Origin: Nitrospirota bacterium
GTDB lineage: Bacteria > Nitrospirota > Nitrospiria > Nitrospirales > Nitrospiraceae
Assembly: GCA_016222925.1 (NCBI GenBank)
Contig: JACRQB010000035.1
Span: forward strand, 1 to 9,630
DNA length: 9,630 bases
Direction: 5' to 3'
Within the stretch, counting starts at the first letter, position 1, and every line of letters begins with the position of its first letter. The position numbers and the translations under genes are program-made. Of this stretch, positions 6,818 through 9,630 are shown in pieces. A model generated the notes under the pieces. It was given only the letters and a program-made list of their open reading frames with translations, made no database searches and had not been told where the DNA came from.

Positions 6818-7944
6818 TAAAGTTGACGGTCTTCCGTCGGTTCAGAACGAACTTTGGTCCATCGGAGGTTGGTCTTCCCATCGGTCGTGGTAAATCCTCG
6901 GTCATGGAAGGCGATGACGCTGACCCGTTGGTGGTGCTTTTGAATCGGTTGGAGTTGTGGGATGCCGTCTTTGGTGTGCACGGTCCCGTGGAGCGTATTG
7001 ATAATCAACAGATCGGTCGCGGCGGAGGGTTTGATGAGCCACACGAAGGCAGCGGAACCTCCAGCATAGGTGCCGGATCCTTCCCATTGACCGACGAGAT
7101 CAGAATCAACGGTCTTGAGTTGAAAGACGGGTACGCTCGTGGCATCGCGCCGGAGTTTCCAGAGCTCGGCTGGAATACGCGCGGGGTTTTGATCGATCGA
7201 GAGTCTTGTCCACGTGGCCTGAACACTGCCGGTACTAGCGAACGATTTGGACGTCGCCTTGCGGTAGGTCCCTTTCCATCCAAGGCCCTTGAACGTGTTG
7301 GCTCGCTCGAGTGACCACAGACCTGCTTCAGCGTTCAAAATTCCGTCAAACTGCATCATGGATGAGAGTGACCACGTGAGATTGGGTTGAATGATGAGAA
7401 GCATGTCGTGCTGGGTCGTCCCCTGTGTGAGATGCGTATGCCAGGTTCCGACCAGGCTCGTCGGATCAAACGACGTCGCTTTCTTTGGTCCGACCTGTGC
7501 ACCTGACGGGGCAGGAAGCGATTGTGTGAGCGTGACGGGGGCCGGGGGAGCGACGGTCTCAGTGTGGGTTCCACGGCCAGGCATGGAGGGTGGGGCGGAG
7601 GGAGGAAGTGTTGCCGTCAAGGATGCTCCGTATCGGGTTGGAATAAGATGGCTGTCACGGCGCAGACGTTCTTTATTGAACCATACCCGCCGGTCCGCAC
7701 CAGGTGTTGTGTCAAGCTGGACCGTGACGGCATTTCCCGCATTCTGATGGGCTTTGAAGATACAGGTTTTTGGATCAGCCAGAGTCCCTTCCTGAATCGG
7801 TTCTCCAAGCACCCGTTCCACGTCTGCAACGGTTATCAGGGAACAGGGGGATGTTTTCGAGCTGAACAGGCTGGATGACTCACTGCACGAAAGAAGCAGC
7901 GAAGCCAGCCCAAGAAATGTGTACGGTAGTATGCGGGAGAGCAT
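6817..7944 (-). CDS. Lipoprotein with two LVGxW beta-domain repeats
   Basis: The product has 375 residues from ATG at 7944. The signal peptide MLSRILPYTFLGLASLLLS is followed by the lipobox LLSC with lipidated Cys20, so it is probably anchored in the cell envelope. A longer GTG start at 8022 would bury this signal 26 residues deep and is less likely. Residues about 34-75 (CSLITVADVERVLGEP...CIF) resemble the small DUF3558-like lipoprotein domain, and Cys34 and Cys61 could form a disulfide. A proline-rich linker (about 113-149) leads to two similar domains starting LVGTWHTH (164) and LVGQWEGS (283). Each has an I-x-P strand and later glycines, like small lipocalin-type barrels. The stop TAG straddles the boundary of the MITE-like element. 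With a simple TA insertion the uninterrupted site would give the same stop. The ligand or partner is unknown. Confidence 0.8.
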   Translation of the reverse strand: MLSRILPYTFLGLASLLLSCSESSSLFSSKTSPCSLITVADVERVLGEPIQEGTLADPKTCIFKAHQNAGNAVTVQLDTTPGADRRVWFNKERLRRDSHLIPTRYGASLTATLPPSAPPSMPGRGTHTETVAPPAPVTLTQSLPAPSGAQVGPKKATSFDPTSLVGTWHTHLTQGTTQHDMLLIIQPNLTWSLSSMMQFDGILNAEAGLWSLERANTFKGLGWKGTYRKATSKSFASTGSVQATWTRLSIDQNPARIPAELWKLRRDATSVPVFQLKTVDSDLVGQWEGSGTYAGGSAAFVWLIKPSAATDLLIINTLHGTVHTKDGIPQLQPIQKHHQRVSVIAFHDRGFTTTDGKTNLRWTKVRSEPTEDRQL

Positions 7945-8092
7945 TGACACGTTGCCTTGATGATTCGAGGTTCTGGATTGTACCGTGAATGAACGGCGGA
8001 GTGCCAGTGGGGATCGAGCCACGGCAGGCTGTGCGCTGTGGTGGGCGGGAACCCCTTTGAGCGAGAGGAAGATCGTAACGAGTCGTGCCGAT

Positions 8093-8512
8093 TCAGCCGG
8101 CCACGAATTTCAACGCTACACCGTTGATGCAGTACCGAAGGCCGGTGGGCCTCGGCCCATCCTTAAACACATGGCCCTGGTGGCCCTCACATCGCGCGCA
8201 ATGGGCCTCCGTTCTGGACATGAAGAATTTGGAATCGGTGTGAGTCTCGATCACGCGTGGATCGATCGGCTGCCAGAAGCTGGGCCAGCCGGTACGGCTG
8301 TCGAACTTGTGCTCGGATGAGAAGAGCGGCAAATCGCACCCGGCGCAATAATAGATCCCTGACTCATGGTTGTCATGCAGTGGGTTGACGAATGCTCTCT
8401 CTGTATCTTCATGCCGCAAGACACGATAGGCGGCGGGGGATAGTTGTTTCTTCCATTCCTCATCGGTCTTTGTGATTTTCACAATGGGATCGATTTGAAT
8501 AGTAGGTGGCAT
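8093..8512 (-). CDS. msrB: Peptide-methionine (R)-S-oxide reductase MsrB
   Basis: The enzyme repairs oxidised methionine by reducing methionine-R-sulfoxide. The 139-residue length is normal for the free-standing cytoplasmic form. The zinc site is complete (Cys56-x2-Cys59 and Cys105-x2-Cys108). GWPSFWQP (75-82), HCARCEGHQGHVF and the catalytic cysteine in RYCINGVALKF (Cys128) are all present. In many relatives the loop before GWPSF carries a second, recycling cysteine (GCGWPSF), but here it reads RTGWPSF with Thr74. The enzyme therefore probably relies on another reductant route. AAGGAGAG lies five bases before the ATG. No signal peptide is seen. It precedes the lipoprotein gene on the same strand by about 150 bases. 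Confidence 0.96.
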   Translation of the reverse strand: MPPTIQIDPIVKITKTDEEWKKQLSPAAYRVLRHEDTERAFVNPLHDNHESGIYYCAGCDLPLFSSEHKFDSRTGWPSFWQPIDPRVIETHTDSKFFMSRTEAHCARCEGHQGHVFKDGPRPTGLRYCINGVALKFVAG

Positions 8513-8517
8513 CGGGG

Positions 8518-8525
8518 CTCTCCTT
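8518..8525 (-). promoter_or_regulatory. Ribosome binding site of msrB
   Basis: AAGGAGAG on the minus strand, five bases before the ATG at 8512. It confirms the start. Confidence 0.7.
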
Positions 8526-8738
8526 CATTGATGGTGCGTTGCTTCTCAGTCGAACGGCGCGCCGAAGTCTTACAGGATAAAATGGTACGATTTGGAAATC
8601 CGGAATGCAAGGGTTCAAGGGGCGGTCTGGTATGGTCTTTGGCGTTCAAACCGGTGAAGGTCAGGAATCAGCATCCAGCGTGCTCTTATCCTTACGGAAC
8701 TGTCGTCCGCGCCTTGAAAGGATGCCGGTGTTGTCCGG

Positions 8739-9284
8739 TCAATCATGTGCAGAAATCTTCCGAAGGAGTTTCCACATTTTCCAGAGCGATGGGTTCGGCT
8801 CAGTCAGTTCAGGTTGTGCAAGGTTGATGTGAACGTCATACAGGCGAGTGTTCAGATTCTCCACTTGGGTCACGGGATACCAATATTCGTACGGCTGCTC
8901 CCAACGATCACGGCAGACTAATCTCAAATAGCACCGGCTGAGTGGTTTCACGCGGATCGGTGTGGCCGCTCCCAGCACGATGGGGATCGAGTGTTTGTGA
9001 TACCGAGGCCCATGAGGATACAGGGCTTTGACGGAAAAACTGCCCTCCCATCCGCTGAGCTGAAGCACGCAATCGTATGCGACTCCTTGCCCGACGTTCT
9101 CCAAATCAGGTGTCAGGGTGACGACATCTTCGGCGTGGAACGCCGAGAGGTTGGTGATGCGCAGAGCGGGCTGCTCAGCCTGGAAATCATTCCTGAGTCG
9201 ATCAACGAATCCACGCCAAAAGAATATCCCCGCTCCCGTGCAGAGGATGAAAGTCAGAAGGCCGATGAGTAACGACCAGTCCAT
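8739..9284 (-). CDS. Unknown protein with one N-terminal membrane anchor
   Basis: The product has 181 residues. A hydrophobic segment near the start (about residues 3-23, LLIGLLTFILCTGAGIFFW) is followed by RGFVDRLR, so the chain is probably anchored with its long soluble part on one side of the inner membrane. The positive charges after the segment would place that soluble part in the cytoplasm by the positive-inside rule. The soluble part is rich in beta-strand-like stretches (VVTLTPDLENVGQGVAYDCV, SRCYLRLVCRD) that recall an immunoglobulin-like fold with a 'relation N-V-G-x-G-x-A' motif, as in CARDB-type or similar domains. I do not recognise the family. The start has no clear ribosome site. 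It lies between the lipocalin and msrB genes on the same strand, 226 bases before msrB. Confidence 0.75.
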   Translation of the reverse strand: MDWSLLIGLLTFILCTGAGIFFWRGFVDRLRNDFQAEQPALRITNLSAFHAEDVVTLTPDLENVGQGVAYDCVLQLSGWEGSFSVKALYPHGPRYHKHSIPIVLGAATPIRVKPLSRCYLRLVCRDRWEQPYEYWYPVTQVENLNTRLYDVHINLAQPELTEPNPSLWKMWKLLRKISAHD

Positions 9285-9384
9285 GGTTTGCGTGTCCGGT
9301 TGAGTCAGTGCGAGGTCGAAAAATTGAAAACCTACGTGGTGGAGAGGCGAGTGTCAACTGGACAGTCTACGTGCATAACGGCCG

Positions 9385-9630
9385 TTACATGGACGAGCTG
9401 CGTTTCGCTCGGATAAAGTCTGAAACGGGAAAGCCAAGTTGCTGAGCTTTCCGGACCACGCGTTGGTAGGTCGCTTCGTCGAGATGGGGGCTGCGGGATA
9501 GCATCCAGAGATAGCGGCGGTCCGGTGTGCCGACAAGAGCCGTCTGATAATCCGGATCGAGATCGAGGATCCAATAGTTACCGTCTCTGGACGGGCCGAC
9601 AAGCCGCGCAAAGAAATTGTCGAACGTGAC
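9385..9630 (-). CDS. blc: Bacterial lipocalin (Blc-type), C-terminal part
   Basis: The minus-strand frame enters from the window edge and ends in TAA at 9387-9385, giving 81 visible residues. The chain reads ...NYWILDLDPDYQTALVGTPD, then RRYLWMLSRSPHLDEATYQR and ends GFPVSDFIRAKRSSSM. This is the typical last third of Blc lipocalins: the YW-x-LDLD strand, the RRYLW-x-LSR strand, and the LDE helix. Blc proteins are small barrels, usually outer-membrane lipoproteins, that bind lysophospholipids or fatty acids and are used in envelope maintenance. The N-terminus with its lipobox would lie beyond 9630, so membrane anchoring cannot be confirmed here. Confidence 0.93.
   Translation of the reverse strand, partial: VTFDNFFARLVGPSRDGNYWILDLDPDYQTALVGTPDRRYLWMLSRSPHLDEATYQRVVRKAQQLGFPVSDFIRAKRSSSM

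Noticed and set aside
7945..8022. Longer GTG start of the lipoprotein
   Set aside because: It would put 26 charged residues before a clear lipobox signal peptide. The ATG at 7944 gives a normal signal peptide with Cys20.
9376..9387. 12-base palindrome TAACGGCCGTTA at the lipocalin stop
   Set aside because: It is short, overlaps the coding end and has no following T tract. No function can be supported.
9354..9611. Two overlapping minus-strand frames at the right edge (9354-9611 and 9332-9574)
   Set aside because: Both are shadows. The third frame, open from the edge to 9385, gives an unmistakable lipocalin C-terminus.
1..9630. CRISPR arrays, rRNA and tRNA genes
   Set aside because: No regularly spaced repeats, rRNA-like segments or cloverleaf with a CCA-type end were seen on either strand.

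Overview
The window looks like a chromosomal stretch of a Gram-negative, flagellated bacterium of moderate GC. An outer-membrane beta-barrel C-terminus, a lipobox protein, a bacterial lipocalin and a flagellar rod-type domain support this. The gene flavour (B12-type radical SAM enzyme, PAS hybrid kinase, many small envelope proteins) recalls Nitrospira/Nitrospirota, but that assignment is an impression from memory, not a demonstrated fact.

Layout from left to right. (1) The last codons of a plus-strand outer-membrane beta-barrel protein, followed by a very strong hairpin terminator (85-130). (2) A long minus-strand gene (213-2588). Its first ~105 residues are a nearly complete small flagellar rod/FlgC-like protein, and the rest is a B12-binding-type radical SAM enzyme that appears to lack its own N-terminus. 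It is preceded by a good sigma-28 (FliA)-type promoter and a GGAGG ribosome site, so the enzyme part appears to have been captured by a flagellar gene. (3) Divergently, a plus-strand PAS hybrid histidine kinase with an attached receiver domain, then a cytoplasmic DsbA-like CPFC protein. (4) A gene-poor stretch (5439-6059) that hides a 27-residue single-membrane-span micro-protein on the minus strand with an excellent ribosome site. (5) A minus-strand beta-hydroxyacid dehydrogenase remnant without its NAD-binding half, next to a 212-bp MITE-like element with 17-bp terminal inverted repeats and TA at both ends. (6) A minus-strand run of envelope and stress genes in the order of reading: lipocalin (cut by the window edge), a membrane-anchored unknown protein, methionine sulfoxide reductase B, and a lipoprotein with two copies of an LVGxW domain. 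The lipoprotein's stop codon coincides with the end of the mobile element.

How they may work together. The right-hand genes (lipocalin, MsrB, lipoprotein) share an envelope maintenance or oxidative-damage flavour and one direction, though gaps of about 100-230 bases mean a single operon is not proven. The kinase and the flagellar-radical SAM fusion share a divergent control region of about 210 bases, so a regulatory link is possible but unproven. The most unusual item is the flagellar-radical SAM fusion. Next are the short mobile element and the micro-protein.
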